A stretch of 64,000 bases of DNA from MSPOR6 sp964652195 (GCA_964652195.1 CAZZBB010000010.1:1-64000); one strand, 5' to 3'. Shown: positions 17,631-27,246, counted from the first letter of the stretch. The notes: a model not told the origin generated them from the sequence alone. Numbers and translations are program-made.

Positions 17631-18422
17631 TTACTGAATAGCTTCAGTAATACCGTGTTTTTCACGAATTGGATCGTATCCTTCTTCTTCTAACGTCTGT
17701 GTAAGTTCCCAACCACCTGATTCAACAATTCTGCCATCAAGTAGAATATGGACGAACTGGGGCCGTATGTAATCTAATAAACGTGGATAGTGTGTGATGA
17801 TTAGAACACCGAGTTCTGGACCGACCAAACCACTAACGCTTTCACCAACAATTCGTACAGCGTCAATATCAAGACCTGAATCAGTTTCGTCAAGGATAGC
17901 GATTTTCGGTTCAAGCATTGCCATTTGCAGGATTTCCGCTCTTTTCATTTCACCACCAGAAAACCCTTCGTTGAGATATCGTCTTGCGAAGGAGTCGTCA
18001 ACGCCGAGTTGCGCCATTTTTTCACGAAGTTCTTTACGGAATTCTCGCATCGGAATCAATTCATTGTCTTCAGATCCGTTTGTTCCGTTAGAACGGGTAG
18101 CACTTACTGCGATACGTAGGAAATTTGCTAAACTTACTCCTGGGATAGCAGTTGGATATTGGAATGCGAGAAATAATCCCAATTTTGCTCTTTCATTCGC
18201 TTCCATTTCGAGTATATCAACCCCGTTGAAAATAACTTCACCGGAATCAATATCGTAGGATGGGTGTCCCATTAATCCTTTCGCGAGTGTGCTTTTACCA
18301 GATCCATTTGGCCCCATGAGTGCATGGACTTCACCTTGTTTAACAGACAGATTTAACCCTTTTATAATTGGATTTCCATCAACACTAATATGTAGGTCTT
18401 TAATTGTTAGGTCAATACTCAT
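17631..18422 (-). CDS. sufC: SufC, Fe-S assembly ATPase
   Basis: 263 aa ABC-type ATPase. Walker A GPNGSGKST near residue 40, the SufC-typical FQYPTAIPGVS, signature GFSGGEMKR, and Walker B IAILDETDSGLDID are all present. It powers the SufBCD scaffold in the cytoplasm. AGGAG precedes ATG 18422. First gene of the suf run, with a candidate -10 box (TATAAT on the minus strand, 18470-18475) upstream. Confidence 0.96.
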   Translation of the reverse strand: MSIDLTIKDLHISVDGNPIIKGLNLSVKQGEVHALMGPNGSGKSTLAKGLMGHPSYDIDSGEVIFNGVDILEMEANERAKLGLFLAFQYPTAIPGVSLANFLRIAVSATRSNGTNGSEDNELIPMREFRKELREKMAQLGVDDSFARRYLNEGFSGGEMKRAEILQMAMLEPKIAILDETDSGLDIDAVRIVGESVSGLVGPELGVLIITHYPRLLDYIRPQFVHILLDGRIVESGGWELTQTLEEEGYDPIREKHGITEAIQ

Positions 18423-18469
18423 TTATTAACTCGTACTCCTTGAAAATTATATATATCTTTATCGTATGT

Positions 18470-18475
18470 ATTATA
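18470..18475 (-). promoter_or_regulatory. Candidate -10 box upstream of sufC
   Basis: TATAAT on the minus strand, about 48 bases before the sufC start. No good -35 hexamer is seen at 16-18 bases, so an activator or alternative -35 is possible. The region between moaA and sufC is 94 bases long. Confidence 0.35.
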
Positions 18476-18516
18476 CTGCTTTCCCTTAGAAAATAAGTGA
18501 TCTATTTGTTCTTAGT

Positions 18517-19512
18517 TTATCCGCCGATTCTTGACATATTCCGTTCAGGTTTGACAAAGTCCGCAGCATTAATCTTATGTCCTGCCTCTTTTTTCGCCAC
18601 TGCATCAATAATTAAGTTTTCGATCACTTCATCGTCTGCCCCTTCGCGTAATGGCGTAAGTAAGTCGATCTCTGTTATTGAGAAGAGACATGTACGGAAT
18701 TTTCCATCTGCAGTGAGACGAATTCGGTTGCAGTTATCACAAAAAGGTTCGCTAACAGAAGGTATGACACCTACTTCATTTCCGTTATCAGCGAAGCGAT
18801 AACGTTGTGCTGTATCACTTTTAGCATCTCCATTTATGTTCATCTGTTCAAGTGGGTAAACATTGTTTATTCTTTCGATAATTTCTTTCCCAGGAATGAA
18901 CATGTTCCGTCCCCAAATATCATCTGCGTCTAATGGCATAAACTCAATGAACCGCAATTGGTAATGGTTATCCCGTGCGAAAGTAGCTAAGTCAACTATT
19001 TCATCGTCGGTGAATCCGCGCATTGCCACAGCGTTGACTTTAATCGGGTCGAACCCACATTCGTGTGCTGTTTTCAACCCTTTCAACACCCGTGAGAGTA
19101 CTTTTCGTCGAGTCATCTGCTCAAATTTCTCTTCATTGAGAGTATCCAAACTGACATTTATTCGACGTAATCCTGCATCGTATAATGCTTGTGCTTGTGT
19201 AATTAGTCCAATTCCGTTTGTAGTTAAACTAATGTCCTTCAACTCGTCTAACTGTCCCAGTTGTTCAATGAGTTGTGGTACCCCTGGACGAACGAGTGGT
19301 TCACCACCAGTAATTCGAAGTTTATTAACACCTAACCCGACAAAAATGCGTGTGAAATGAAGAATCTCATCATAGGTCATCAAGGATGTATCTGGCAGGA
19401 AAACCATGTCTTCTGGCATACAGTAGATACACCGGAAGTTACATACATCTGTAACGGAGATTCTGAGGTTGGTATGGACACGTCCAAAACTGTCAAGTAG
19501 TTGCTGTTTCAT
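18517..19512 (-). CDS. moaA: GTP 3',8-cyclase, molybdenum cofactor biosynthesis
   Basis: 331 aa radical SAM enzyme for the first step of molybdopterin synthesis. The SAM cluster ligands are C24, C28 and C31 in CNFRCIYC; the second cluster uses the CDNCNRIRL and TC motifs near residue 255-275. The C-terminal GG of functional MoaA is present (MSRIGG). No other moa gene is visible here. It is directly upstream of sufC on the same strand. Confidence 0.95.
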   Translation of the reverse strand: MKQQLLDSFGRVHTNLRISVTDVCNFRCIYCMPEDMVFLPDTSLMTYDEILHFTRIFVGLGVNKLRITGGEPLVRPGVPQLIEQLGQLDELKDISLTTNGIGLITQAQALYDAGLRRINVSLDTLNEEKFEQMTRRKVLSRVLKGLKTAHECGFDPIKVNAVAMRGFTDDEIVDLATFARDNHYQLRFIEFMPLDADDIWGRNMFIPGKEIIERINNVYPLEQMNINGDAKSDTAQRYRFADNGNEVGVIPSVSEPFCDNCNRIRLTADGKFRTCLFSITEIDLLTPLREGADDEVIENLIIDAVAKKEAGHKINAADFVKPERNMSRIGG

Positions 19513-19925
19513 CGTTCAATCAAGGGATGTGAAATTTCTTTAAGTATAGCATACTCTTTGCCTGTTTGCAAGTCTTTTCTAAAGTAAATACTTTAAAAAA
19601 GATTCGGGATGATTTCCTGTATCGCATGGTGTGTTTTTAAAGGGTTTAGGATGTTAAGGAGGGATCGTAAAGATGTATGGCTGAGTTGGGAATTGGAGAT
19701 TTTAATTATTCCTTAATCGTTTAATTGATAGTGTTTCTATTTATTCTTCTTGTAGGTTTGAATTTATCTGTTTTCTATCTGTATATTCATTACTTTCGCT
19801 TTTCCAAACGTTCATCTTTGGGTTTATCGCAAACTGAAATTCAATCTGTCCGATTAGATAACAGTTGACATGGTAGGGATTACTGCTCTATAATATACAT
19901 ATAATTCAATAATATGGAGAATACC
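19513..19925. other. Gene-free stretch between divergent moaA and the 120-aa gene
   Basis: About 410 bases without a plausible gene. It contains a decayed copy of the hairpin-family tail on the minus strand at about 19745-19758 and the promoter at 19865-19894. Confidence 0.6.
19865..19894 (+). promoter_or_regulatory. Sigma-70 promoter, near-consensus
   Basis: TTGACA at 19865-19870, an 18-base spacer, and TATAAT at 19889-19894, about 31 bases before the chosen start of the downstream gene. Both hexamers match the consensus exactly. Confidence 0.65.
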
Positions 19926-20288
19926 ATGGAAGAGAAAGTGATCCATGCGGGTGGCGTAGAATTCCACGTGGATAATCGTGATTTCGGAGAGGATGGGGGA
20001 CCATCTGTGCGTGTTTACGGGAAGGTGGATGGTGAGAATATCCAACTACTTCGTTTTGACTGTTTCCGTAAGAACCCTCACTATCATTACGATCCATCTG
20101 GAAAAAATGACCATCGTAATCTTGATAAAGAGAGTGTACCGGATTCTATTGCTTGGACAATTGAACAGCTGGGAGAAAATCTTGCTGAGATGATACATAC
20201 CGCCGGATATACAAGTATAGCGGACAAGGTTGACCAAGCTGCGGTGGTTGAAATACTCCCAGAAATAGAGTCTATTATGCGGGGTTAA
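19926..20288 (+). CDS. Conserved hypothetical protein, 120 aa
   Basis: Soluble protein with an N-terminal beta-rich half (GGVEFHVDNRDFGEDGGPSV, RVYGK) and a helical C-terminal half ending EILPEIESIMRG. A histidine cluster near residue 50 (NPHYHYDPSG) could bind metal. I chose ATG 19926, with GGAG 7 bases upstream; the frame can be read from ATG 19914, but that start would begin within the ribosome site. No function is recognised. A strong promoter precedes it. Confidence 0.7.
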   Translation: MEEKVIHAGGVEFHVDNRDFGEDGGPSVRVYGKVDGENIQLLRFDCFRKNPHYHYDPSGKNDHRNLDKESVPDSIAWTIEQLGENLAEMIHTAGYTSIADKVDQAAVVEILPEIESIMRG

Positions 20289-20335
20289 TATTAGAAATTC
20301 AACTGAAATGAGAGATAATGTAAAGGAGTATAACT

Positions 20336-21001
20336 GTGTATAGAATTATCACATTTACTGTCCTATGTGCTACGCTTTTGATAGGTTATAACGTATTTGC
20401 TGGTACAGTGCAGAAGTTAGGCGATTGGAAAAAAGGGGAATTATTACTCGAAAACCATAGTTTTGAAGATGATTTAGCTGGCTGGGAATTGGAAGATGGA
20501 CAGTGTTGTGATCGTGGTGGAGAATACAAAATGGAAATAGACAAGAAAAATCCTCAGCACGGAGATAAGAGTCTAAAAGTCATCGGTGTTAAAGCAACTG
20601 GTACAGCGTGGCATGCAAAGGTAAAACAAAGGGATGTGTCTATGGAAAAGGATGAAGAGTATACAGTCATTTTCTGGGCACGTTCAGAAAAACCTCGTCA
20701 GGTAACTCTAAGTATTCAGATGCAACATGATCCGTGGACATTTTGGCAAGGTGGAAATATAGATCTTTTGGGGCCGGAGTGGCAGGAGTATTTTATTACC
20801 TTCATAGCTAAGGATACGGTAGTGAATGACATGTGGGTAGGTTTATCCATTGCCCAGTCTGATGTGGATTTTTGGCTTGATAATTTCCGTTATTTTGAAG
20901 GTGAACCTAAAGATGATTTATCTCGAGATGAACCGTTTCCTGTTGATGCGAAAGAAAAATTGACCACACAATGGGCATCCGTAAAAGGAGATCGGTATTA
21001 A
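20336..21001 (+). CDS. Exported CBM4/9-like carbohydrate-binding protein; shared C-terminal motif
   Basis: 221 aa, GTG start with AAAGGAG upstream. Residues 1-22 are a signal peptide (cleavage after VFA). The body has the jelly-roll pattern of CBM4/9 domains: LLLENHSFEDDLAGWELEDG, HGDKSLKV, VIFWARSEKPRQVTLSIQM and VDFWLDNFRYFEGE. The domain should bind sugar polymers outside the cytoplasm. After it, the last residues (DAKEKLTTQWASVKGDRY) carry the motif shared with the proteins at 2468 and 55631. No catalytic domain is present. Confidence 0.82.
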   Translation: MYRIITFTVLCATLLIGYNVFAGTVQKLGDWKKGELLLENHSFEDDLAGWELEDGQCCDRGGEYKMEIDKKNPQHGDKSLKVIGVKATGTAWHAKVKQRDVSMEKDEEYTVIFWARSEKPRQVTLSIQMQHDPWTFWQGGNIDLLGPEWQEYFITFIAKDTVVNDMWVGLSIAQSDVDFWLDNFRYFEGEPKDDLSRDEPFPVDAKEKLTTQWASVKGDRY

Positions 21002-21140
21002 AGAAGTTTTCTAAAGTATGACCGTCACGTTCTTGTAGGTAGGGTGTGGCTGTTTTTAATTTATCTAATACTATTCTAAATAAAGGCATGGATAGGTAGA
21101 ATTGGAATATTATGATTATAATAGTGAATAGAGGAATGTC

Positions 21141-21608
21141 ATGACAGAAGACGAAAAGATTATACGACATCTTGAGATGATTCAAGGAATTATTAACCGA
21201 TTGGGACGAAACAGTTTACTGGTTAAGTTAGGAAGTATTGCTATTGTAATTTCAGGAAAATTAATATCTGTTATTATATATTATATTCTATCTCATAAAA
21301 AAATATATTTATCAAGTGACGTACCATTTATGCTTATGTTGGACTTGGACGGGATTATAATCCTATTCATTATAATCGGATTTTGGATTCTTGATGGATA
21401 CTATCTATGGCGGGAACGATTGTTTCGATATCATTATGATACAATTAGAATACAAGAAGATACTGACTTTAATATGGATGTTAGTACATACTATAACAGA
21501 CCCTATAGCAAATGGAGATCTGCAATCTTTTCTGTCACACTAACCATATTCTATGTGATAGAGATAGGTTTTATTTTATTTCTTCCAATAATCGTATTGA
21601 ATGCTTAG
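21141..21608 (+). CDS. Small multi-pass membrane protein, conserved family
   Basis: 155 aa with an N-terminal amphipathic helix (IIRHLEMIQGIINRLGRNSLL) and about three or four hydrophobic segments (residues 29-48, 65-90, 130-152). The HLEMIQGxINR-NS pattern, followed by WRERLFRYHYD after the second helix pair, recalls a widespread bacterial family of which some members lie near defence genes; that link is only inferred here. AGAGGA precedes ATG 21141, and a TATAAT lies about 25 bases further upstream. Function unknown. Confidence 0.6.
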   Translation: MTEDEKIIRHLEMIQGIINRLGRNSLLVKLGSIAIVISGKLISVIIYYILSHKKIYLSSDVPFMLMLDLDGIIILFIIIGFWILDGYYLWRERLFRYHYDTIRIQEDTDFNMDVSTYYNRPYSKWRSAIFSVTLTIFYVIEIGFILFLPIIVLNA

Positions 21609-21652
21609 ATGTCTTACAATATTTCACTGTTTGTATTATTCTAAATTGACAG

Positions 21653-22987
21653 TTATTCCTTATAACCAGATCTATCGGTATTCCCTCCATATTTTAGTGT
21701 ATAGACTATCAAGTTTGTCATGAATCGATACACATCTGTAGAACGTCGAAGTCTTAGCATAGTTCGGCTTTCGATTTCTGCAGTTTCCATTGCACACATA
21801 TAATCTTTTCGATTGAAGATTACTGCTAACCGACCATCAACAATAATACCTTTCTGATAACGGAACTGTGTCGGTTGTGCATTGTTCTCGTTTCCCCAGA
21901 ACACATCACCCCCATTTGGTGGTTTCTTTAGGTGATAATAAATAGTGTAGATTTCATGTTCATGTGGAAGTATTTCAAGTGGATAGTCAGGGAAAATCCG
22001 TTCTAATTCTTCAGCAACAATGTGTGCAAAAAGTCCGTGAAAACCGCAATCATCAAAAAATAGCATACCCCCTTCATCAACAATATACTTTCGTAGGGCA
22101 GCACGTTCGGTTTCTGTAAAACCTGTTTGTAGCGGACCATCTTTTACTAACCTACGTCCGACAGTTATATCTTTATCATGTCCTGTCATGACAATGAGTG
22201 GGGCATTCAATATTCTTGGATCTGTTAGTTTTAAAGATCCGCCTTGATAGTTCATATCTGTCCGTATGGAAGTATGTTTATCCATCCATTTCATAAGAGC
22301 AGGTAGAGCAGTTGGATCTTGCCACCAATCTGAGAGTGAATGTTTAAGCCGGATAATCCGAATGTGTCCACGCAAATCATCACCTGAACCCTCTAAAATT
22401 GCTCCTAATTCTCCTTGTGGTAACATTACAGGATTTTGCATAATGGCAGAATCGAAATCTCCACGCAAACCATCCTGAGTCAATGGACCTTCTACGAATT
22501 CAGCAAATGCGCCGTTTGTAGAAGTATTCAATTCTGGACGAATTGGGGTAGTGGATTGTGTCTTTATTCTGGTGGGGATGGATGGCGTTGTAGTTCCTCT
22601 TACTGGCGTTCTTTGAGAAGTTCTATCTGGACGTTGTACTTCTGTTCGTAAAGTTGGTGTGGATGTATCGGGAGAATCCAATATGTCTGTATTCAACATG
22701 GGGGTGGTCGATGTAATGTTGAGTGAGGTGTCACTATTGGAGAGCTGTGTATTGGCAGGAATGTGTACTTGTAACGGATTTACCGGTTTCTGTGATTCTG
22801 AAGGATTTAACCTTCTATGTGTACGTCTTATCGTATCTCTTGTGGCAGTAGGGTTGACGAACCTAACATCCATCCCATCTCCATTAAATGTCCAATAGTG
22901 GTCAGATATAAACAGACCGATAATTGCAGCAATGATGAGATGAATTAAGATTGATGCGATTACAGCGTTGAGACGTTTATGTTTCAT
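21653..22987 (-). CDS. DUF4159 domain protein with TM anchor
   Basis: 444 aa. One N-terminal transmembrane helix (residues 8-28) with a TonB-like start is followed by a long low-complexity, Thr/Ser/Pro-rich linker (about 35-170). The C-terminal DUF4159 domain has the amidotransferase-like strands (APLIVMTGHD, ALRKYIVDEGGMLFFDDCG, IFPDYPLEILPHEHEIY). Such proteins are found beside DUF1854/ABC genes in related bacteria. It lies 6 bases after the DUF1854 gene in an operon. Its role is unknown; the domain faces the periplasm by the inferred topology. Confidence 0.75.
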   Translation of the reverse strand: MKHKRLNAVIASILIHLIIAAIIGLFISDHYWTFNGDGMDVRFVNPTATRDTIRRTHRRLNPSESQKPVNPLQVHIPANTQLSNSDTSLNITSTTPMLNTDILDSPDTSTPTLRTEVQRPDRTSQRTPVRGTTTPSIPTRIKTQSTTPIRPELNTSTNGAFAEFVEGPLTQDGLRGDFDSAIMQNPVMLPQGELGAILEGSGDDLRGHIRIIRLKHSLSDWWQDPTALPALMKWMDKHTSIRTDMNYQGGSLKLTDPRILNAPLIVMTGHDKDITVGRRLVKDGPLQTGFTETERAALRKYIVDEGGMLFFDDCGFHGLFAHIVAEELERIFPDYPLEILPHEHEIYTIYYHLKKPPNGGDVFWGNENNAQPTQFRYQKGIIVDGRLAVIFNRKDYMCAMETAEIESRTMLRLRRSTDVYRFMTNLIVYTLKYGGNTDRSGYKE

Positions 22988-22993
22988 GATATT

Positions 22994-23560
22994 TTATAAG
23001 TGCCGTTTTATTTGATGAAAACTTTTCGGATCTAACCTCCGATAATCGGGTATATCATAGCGATTCCCGCGAATATCGGTTACAAACAAACGTGCAGGAG
23101 GCGTTTGCTTTATATTTTGATTCAATCCACGCACCATAAATGTCACGCGACCACGTTCTGTTTTTACATTCCATTCATGAATGCCGAACTGTTCTTTCAC
23201 ACGGTATATTTTCTGAATAGTTGGTGTGAAATATCGTTTGTCCAATTCCTCATTGAGTATTTTCAGACTTGGTTTAGACAATTCAGAGGGGTTCACCAGA
23301 ACACCAATTTCGGTATCTTCATCTGCAGCAAGTGAGATGTATTGTTCAGGATTGCTAAGTGGCATGAGTCTCCGCACTACGACTCTGAGATAGCATGTGT
23401 CATCCTTGATCTCAAGCTGTGCTGTCCCTGCTGGAGAACGTGTAAAGGTTAAATCAGAAGGCTTCAGAAATCGTTGTGTGGAATTATCCGTCTCAGAAGT
23501 TTTTTTTTCTATAGTTTGATGTTCTGATTTCATAGTTTCTTCAGTATTCTTATTATGCAT
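22994..23560 (-). CDS. DUF1854 protein
   Basis: 188 aa, recognisable DUF1854 pattern: beta-rich, soluble, with GVLVNPSELSKPSLKILNEE, ELDKRYFTPTIQKIYRVKE, and a C-terminal RLFVTDIRGNRYDIPDYRRL. In known cases DUF1854 accompanies an ABC transporter and cyanophycin genes. Here it starts 2 bases after the ABC transporter gene ends and precedes DUF4159. No cyanophycin synthetase is in the window. Confidence 0.78.
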   Translation of the reverse strand: MHNKNTEETMKSEHQTIEKKTSETDNSTQRFLKPSDLTFTRSPAGTAQLEIKDDTCYLRVVVRRLMPLSNPEQYISLAADEDTEIGVLVNPSELSKPSLKILNEELDKRYFTPTIQKIYRVKEQFGIHEWNVKTERGRVTFMVRGLNQNIKQTPPARLFVTDIRGNRYDIPDYRRLDPKSFHQIKRHL

Positions 23561-23562
23561 AT

Positions 23563-25881
23563 CTATCTCTCTACGATTTGTGCATCCGCGCGTATGTCAG
23601 CTGCTTCCCGTTGGGTCTCCACAAGCTTGAAGTAGATTCCCTTTTTCTCCATGAGTTCTTCATGGGACCCACACTCAACGCCTTTACCTTTTTCAATGAC
23701 AAATAGGCGATCAGCATTCCGTAGGGTTGATAGCCGGTGTGCAATTGCAAATGTTGTTCGATTTTTTACCAGTCTGTCAATTGCTTGCTGAATTTCTTTC
23801 TCAGTTTCTACATCAACTGATGATGTTGCTTCATCAAGAATAAGGATACGCGGATTATGTAGAATTGCTCGAGCGATTGAGATCCGTTGTCTTTCACCAC
23901 CGGATAAACTTCCGCCCCGTTCACCGACTTCAGTGTCATACCCGTCAGGGAATTTAACGATGAAATCGTGTGCATTCGCGGCTTTTGCAGCAGTTATGAT
24001 ATCGTCCATTGTAGCGTCAGGATGTGCATACGAAATGTTTTCTGCTATTGTTCCACTAAACAAGTAAGGATCTTGAAGTACGACACCAATCTGTCTTCGT
24101 AGATCCTTCAGGTCAATCTGCTTTATGTCTTCCCCATCAATTTCCAACTGTCCTGAATCGGGTGTATAAAAACGGCAAATTAGGTTGATAAGTGTTGATT
24201 TTCCAGCACCTGAATGTCCAACAAGACCTATCATCTCACCGGGTTTAACATGTAGATTGATATCTCGCAGCACAGGTTTATGTGAGTCATACCCGAATGT
24301 CATGTTGTGGAATTTTACTTCACCTGAGATGTTTGGTATTTCTTTAAGATTGCCATCATCAAGCTGCTCAGGTTGAGAATCAATCACTTCAAATAGTCTT
24401 TCGGCTGCAGTCATAGATCGTGATGCCCAATTAATGAGTGGACTCACATATCGTAAGGGTTCATAGAACATAGTGAGATACATAAGGAAAGTCATAAGTC
24501 TTCCAAGAGTCATCTCTCCTCCAATAACATTAAGCCCACCATAATACCATACAATGAGAGAACCCAATCCAACAGCAAACATGAGGGGAGGATAATATGT
24601 TGCCCATATTAACTCCGCATTCGTTTCATAGTCGCGTGCATCTGTGTTTGCACTATCAAATCTGTTGACTTCATTTGTTTGTTGACCGAATGCGCGAACA
24701 ACCCGTATGCCTGAGACAGAATCGTTGACAACATCAAACAATTTTGACCGACGACGCCAAGCACGATGCCAGAGACTTCGTACTGTTCGGTAGAACCAAC
24801 CCCCTCCCAAAACAATTATAGGAATTGGTAAAAGAATAAGGCATGTCAATTGCCAATTCATAAGAAACAATATCGTACCAATCCCAAAAAACATAAAAAA
24901 CTGCGTACTCAGGAACGACATTCCTTCCAATAGAAAATCCTGTAATCGTTCACTATCTTCGGTAATATGTGATATGACAGTACCAGTTGTCCGTTTGTCG
25001 AAAAACCGGATGGACAGGTTGTGTAAATGTTCATAAACATGTGCGCGTATACCTGCGGATATTCGTAGCGATAACCATGCAGCAAGCCGTGATCTAAAAA
25101 TATCAAGCAAAACCCGAGTTAACTGTACTACCAATAATACCGCTACAGCAATGGATAGAGCAAAGGATACGGGTTGTAAACCTCTGAATATATTACCTAA
25201 CCAAGTAGTTTGGTTATCGGGTACAGGTGTAGTAAGACTAACTTGCAAAATATCATCAATTAGAACTTGTGTAAAATATGGCATAATGAGATTCATCAGT
25301 GTACTGCTGATGACTAATCCCATATAGAATATTGCTCTTCCACGATAGGGTCGGACATAACTCATTATCCGCAACATCACCTTATGTTTCTTAGTGCATG
25401 CGGGACACGGTGTATACTCATCTGCTAAGAGCAATCCACAAGATTTACAGTAATGTTCCTCAATCTTGTAATCCCAAATTGGCGGATCATCTCGATTGCC
25501 TTTTAGGAATTCTATTTCATCTCCGATGAATCTTGCAACGAACCCAAATTTTGGAGCACAGCTGTTGGAGTAACGAATTAGGTCTACAGTTCCTTCTTTG
25601 GTTTCCAATACAAGCAATCCGGCATCAACCACGTTTTCAGCCCGGATGCCTAATACACTTTTATAGGGAATATAGTGAATTACTTCTCCTGTTCCACTAA
25701 CAGTGAAAATAGCTACATCTGTAAGTATGAACCATTCATCCCCAAATGTTCCTGATGATATGACATCACTGCGGACAGCAAATCGTATCTCCTTAAATTC
25801 GATATCCAGCGTATTTAGTGTGTCTTCTATTGTCTTGGGCAACGCATCAAGCGTGCCCGTTGGTGTGTCTGCTGTTGACAT
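23563..25881 (-). CDS. ABC exporter, fused TMD-ATPase with N-terminal zinc ribbon domain
   Basis: 772 aa. An N-terminal beta-rich, PH-like domain (residues 1-140) leads into a zinc ribbon (C145, C148, C159, C162). A six-helix exporter TMD follows (about 180-480), then the NBD: Walker A GHSGAGKST, Q-loop LQDPYLFSGT, signature SLSGGERQR, Walker B ILILDEATSS and the switch His in AIAHRLS. The PH-like domain plus DUF1854 partner is the pattern of the transporter associated with cyanophycin metabolism in other bacteria. It is probably a homodimeric exporter of the inner membrane. Substrate unknown. Confidence 0.85.
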   Translation of the reverse strand: MSTADTPTGTLDALPKTIEDTLNTLDIEFKEIRFAVRSDVISSGTFGDEWFILTDVAIFTVSGTGEVIHYIPYKSVLGIRAENVVDAGLLVLETKEGTVDLIRYSNSCAPKFGFVARFIGDEIEFLKGNRDDPPIWDYKIEEHYCKSCGLLLADEYTPCPACTKKHKVMLRIMSYVRPYRGRAIFYMGLVISSTLMNLIMPYFTQVLIDDILQVSLTTPVPDNQTTWLGNIFRGLQPVSFALSIAVAVLLVVQLTRVLLDIFRSRLAAWLSLRISAGIRAHVYEHLHNLSIRFFDKRTTGTVISHITEDSERLQDFLLEGMSFLSTQFFMFFGIGTILFLMNWQLTCLILLPIPIIVLGGGWFYRTVRSLWHRAWRRRSKLFDVVNDSVSGIRVVRAFGQQTNEVNRFDSANTDARDYETNAELIWATYYPPLMFAVGLGSLIVWYYGGLNVIGGEMTLGRLMTFLMYLTMFYEPLRYVSPLINWASRSMTAAERLFEVIDSQPEQLDDGNLKEIPNISGEVKFHNMTFGYDSHKPVLRDINLHVKPGEMIGLVGHSGAGKSTLINLICRFYTPDSGQLEIDGEDIKQIDLKDLRRQIGVVLQDPYLFSGTIAENISYAHPDATMDDIITAAKAANAHDFIVKFPDGYDTEVGERGGSLSGGERQRISIARAILHNPRILILDEATSSVDVETEKEIQQAIDRLVKNRTTFAIAHRLSTLRNADRLFVIEKGKGVECGSHEELMEKKGIYFKLVETQREAADIRADAQIVER

Positions 25882-25993
25882 GTATTCCTAAGATGTAGTT
25901 GGCAATACAACCCATCTGGTAATTTTAAGTCCTACATTAATAAATTGAGTCATCATAATTTACAATTATATATACCACATAAAAGTGCTAAAT

Positions 25994-26108
25994 GTTACAC
26001 CTTTTGTCACATCGTCCAGTGGGTAGGAACAGGATCTTGAAGGATCGGGGATCGGAATCCCTCCTACAAAAAAGCCTATGGTTCAGTTGAAACCGCACCT
26101 ACCAAGAA
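25994..26108. repeat. Repeat cluster upstream of the ABC operon
   Basis: GTTACACCTTTTGTCACAT at 25994-26012 recurs with one change at 43142-43160. Next comes a hairpin (GGGAT-CGGA-ATCCC) followed by TCCTACAAAA (26047-26070), and CGCACCTACCAAGAAAG (26095-26111). All are relatives of the dispersed families. The gap 25882-26127 has no gene. Confidence 0.55.
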
Positions 26109-26127
26109 AGTAATTAAGTCCAATGGT

Positions 26128-27246
26128 CTATACAGGAATTGAATGTTTATCTAAGACTTCTTCGTTAATTTCAATACCGAGACCTGGTTTAGTTGGTGGT
26201 ATGATGTACCCGTTTTCCCATTGGATTGGTTCTTTAAGTAAATTCGCATGAAAGCCATCCCACATGTGAATTCCCTCTTGAATGAGAAAATTAGGACTAC
26301 AAACATCCAACTGTATATTCGCGGCACCACCGATGGGACCACCGTACATGTGTGGTGCGATCTGTGCATAGTGTGCTTCACCCATAGATGCAATTTTCTT
26401 TGATTCAAGGATACCACCACTAATTGTTAAATCCATCTGTAATATAGATGCTGCTTGTTGTTCCAATAGATCTGCAAACTCATACTTCGTCAATAAACGT
26501 TCACCTGTTGCTATTGGGATGCTGGTAGCTTGTGCGACACGTGCCATCTCCTTAATATTCTCAGGTGGTATAGGTTCCTCAAACCATAATGGATCATACT
26601 GTTCAACCCGTTTTGCGAAACGGATGGCACTATTCGTGTTGAATTGTCCATGGGTTCCAATGAGAATGTCGCATTTATCTCCAACTGCATCGCGTATTCC
26701 ACGGATGACACTTTCTGCATAGTCAAGTGTTTCCAATCTATCTGCTGTACTTGGACTAACAGGATCAAATTTGACTGCAGTAAACCCTTTTTCGACATAA
26801 GAGAGGGCGACTTCTCCAGTTTTTTCTGGTGAGTCTCCATGTCTCCAGTGTAATAGGTAGGAGTATGCCCTCAATTTTTCATGAAACATACCCCCCAATA
26901 GATTATAGATTGGTTGGTCGAGAGCTTTTCCGACGATGTCCCAACACGCCATTTCAATAGCGCTCATCGCAGGTGTTGCAAGAGGTCCAGGATGTCTTAC
27001 ACACGGACCTTCATAGAGTGTAGACCATATTTTTTCTATACGGAAGGGGTCATTTCCAATGAGGTAACGTTCACCCCAATCTTTGATTAATTCAATGACA
27101 ACATGGTTAAGTCTTGTATGGTATGTACACTCCCCAAAGCCTTCGATTCCTTGATCGGTAATAAGTTTTACAAATATCCAATGTCTTCCACCCCAGTGTG
27201 GTGGTGGCACATCCACCATGTACGTTTTTACATCAACAATTTTCAT
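26128..27246 (-). CDS. Enolase-superfamily dehydratase (galactonate dehydratase-like)
   Basis: 372 aa, mandelate racemase/muconate lactonizing enzyme family. The capping domain is at the N-terminus. Metal and catalytic residues appear in AVKFDPVSP (lysine), LIGTHGQFN, WFEEPIPP, TGERLLTKYEF and IAPHMYGGP (histidine). The GER and PHMYGG motifs resemble galactonate dehydratases. The second lysine of the KxK motif is not apparent. It acts on a sugar acid in the cytoplasm, in keeping with neighbouring catabolic genes. Precise substrate not determinable. Confidence 0.85.
   Translation of the reverse strand: MKIVDVKTYMVDVPPPHWGGRHWIFVKLITDQGIEGFGECTYHTRLNHVVIELIKDWGERYLIGNDPFRIEKIWSTLYEGPCVRHPGPLATPAMSAIEMACWDIVGKALDQPIYNLLGGMFHEKLRAYSYLLHWRHGDSPEKTGEVALSYVEKGFTAVKFDPVSPSTADRLETLDYAESVIRGIRDAVGDKCDILIGTHGQFNTNSAIRFAKRVEQYDPLWFEEPIPPENIKEMARVAQATSIPIATGERLLTKYEFADLLEQQAASILQMDLTISGGILESKKIASMGEAHYAQIAPHMYGGPIGGAANIQLDVCSPNFLIQEGIHMWDGFHANLLKEPIQWENGYIIPPTKPGLGIEINEEVLDKHSIPV

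Noticed and set aside
17197..17637. Open frame of 146 codons on the plus strand
   Set aside because: Antisense to the start of sufB, whose protein is fully conserved; no ribosome site or family resemblance.
17794..18258. Open frame of 154 codons on the plus strand
   Set aside because: Antisense to sufC; low-complexity serine-rich translation typical of a shadow frame.
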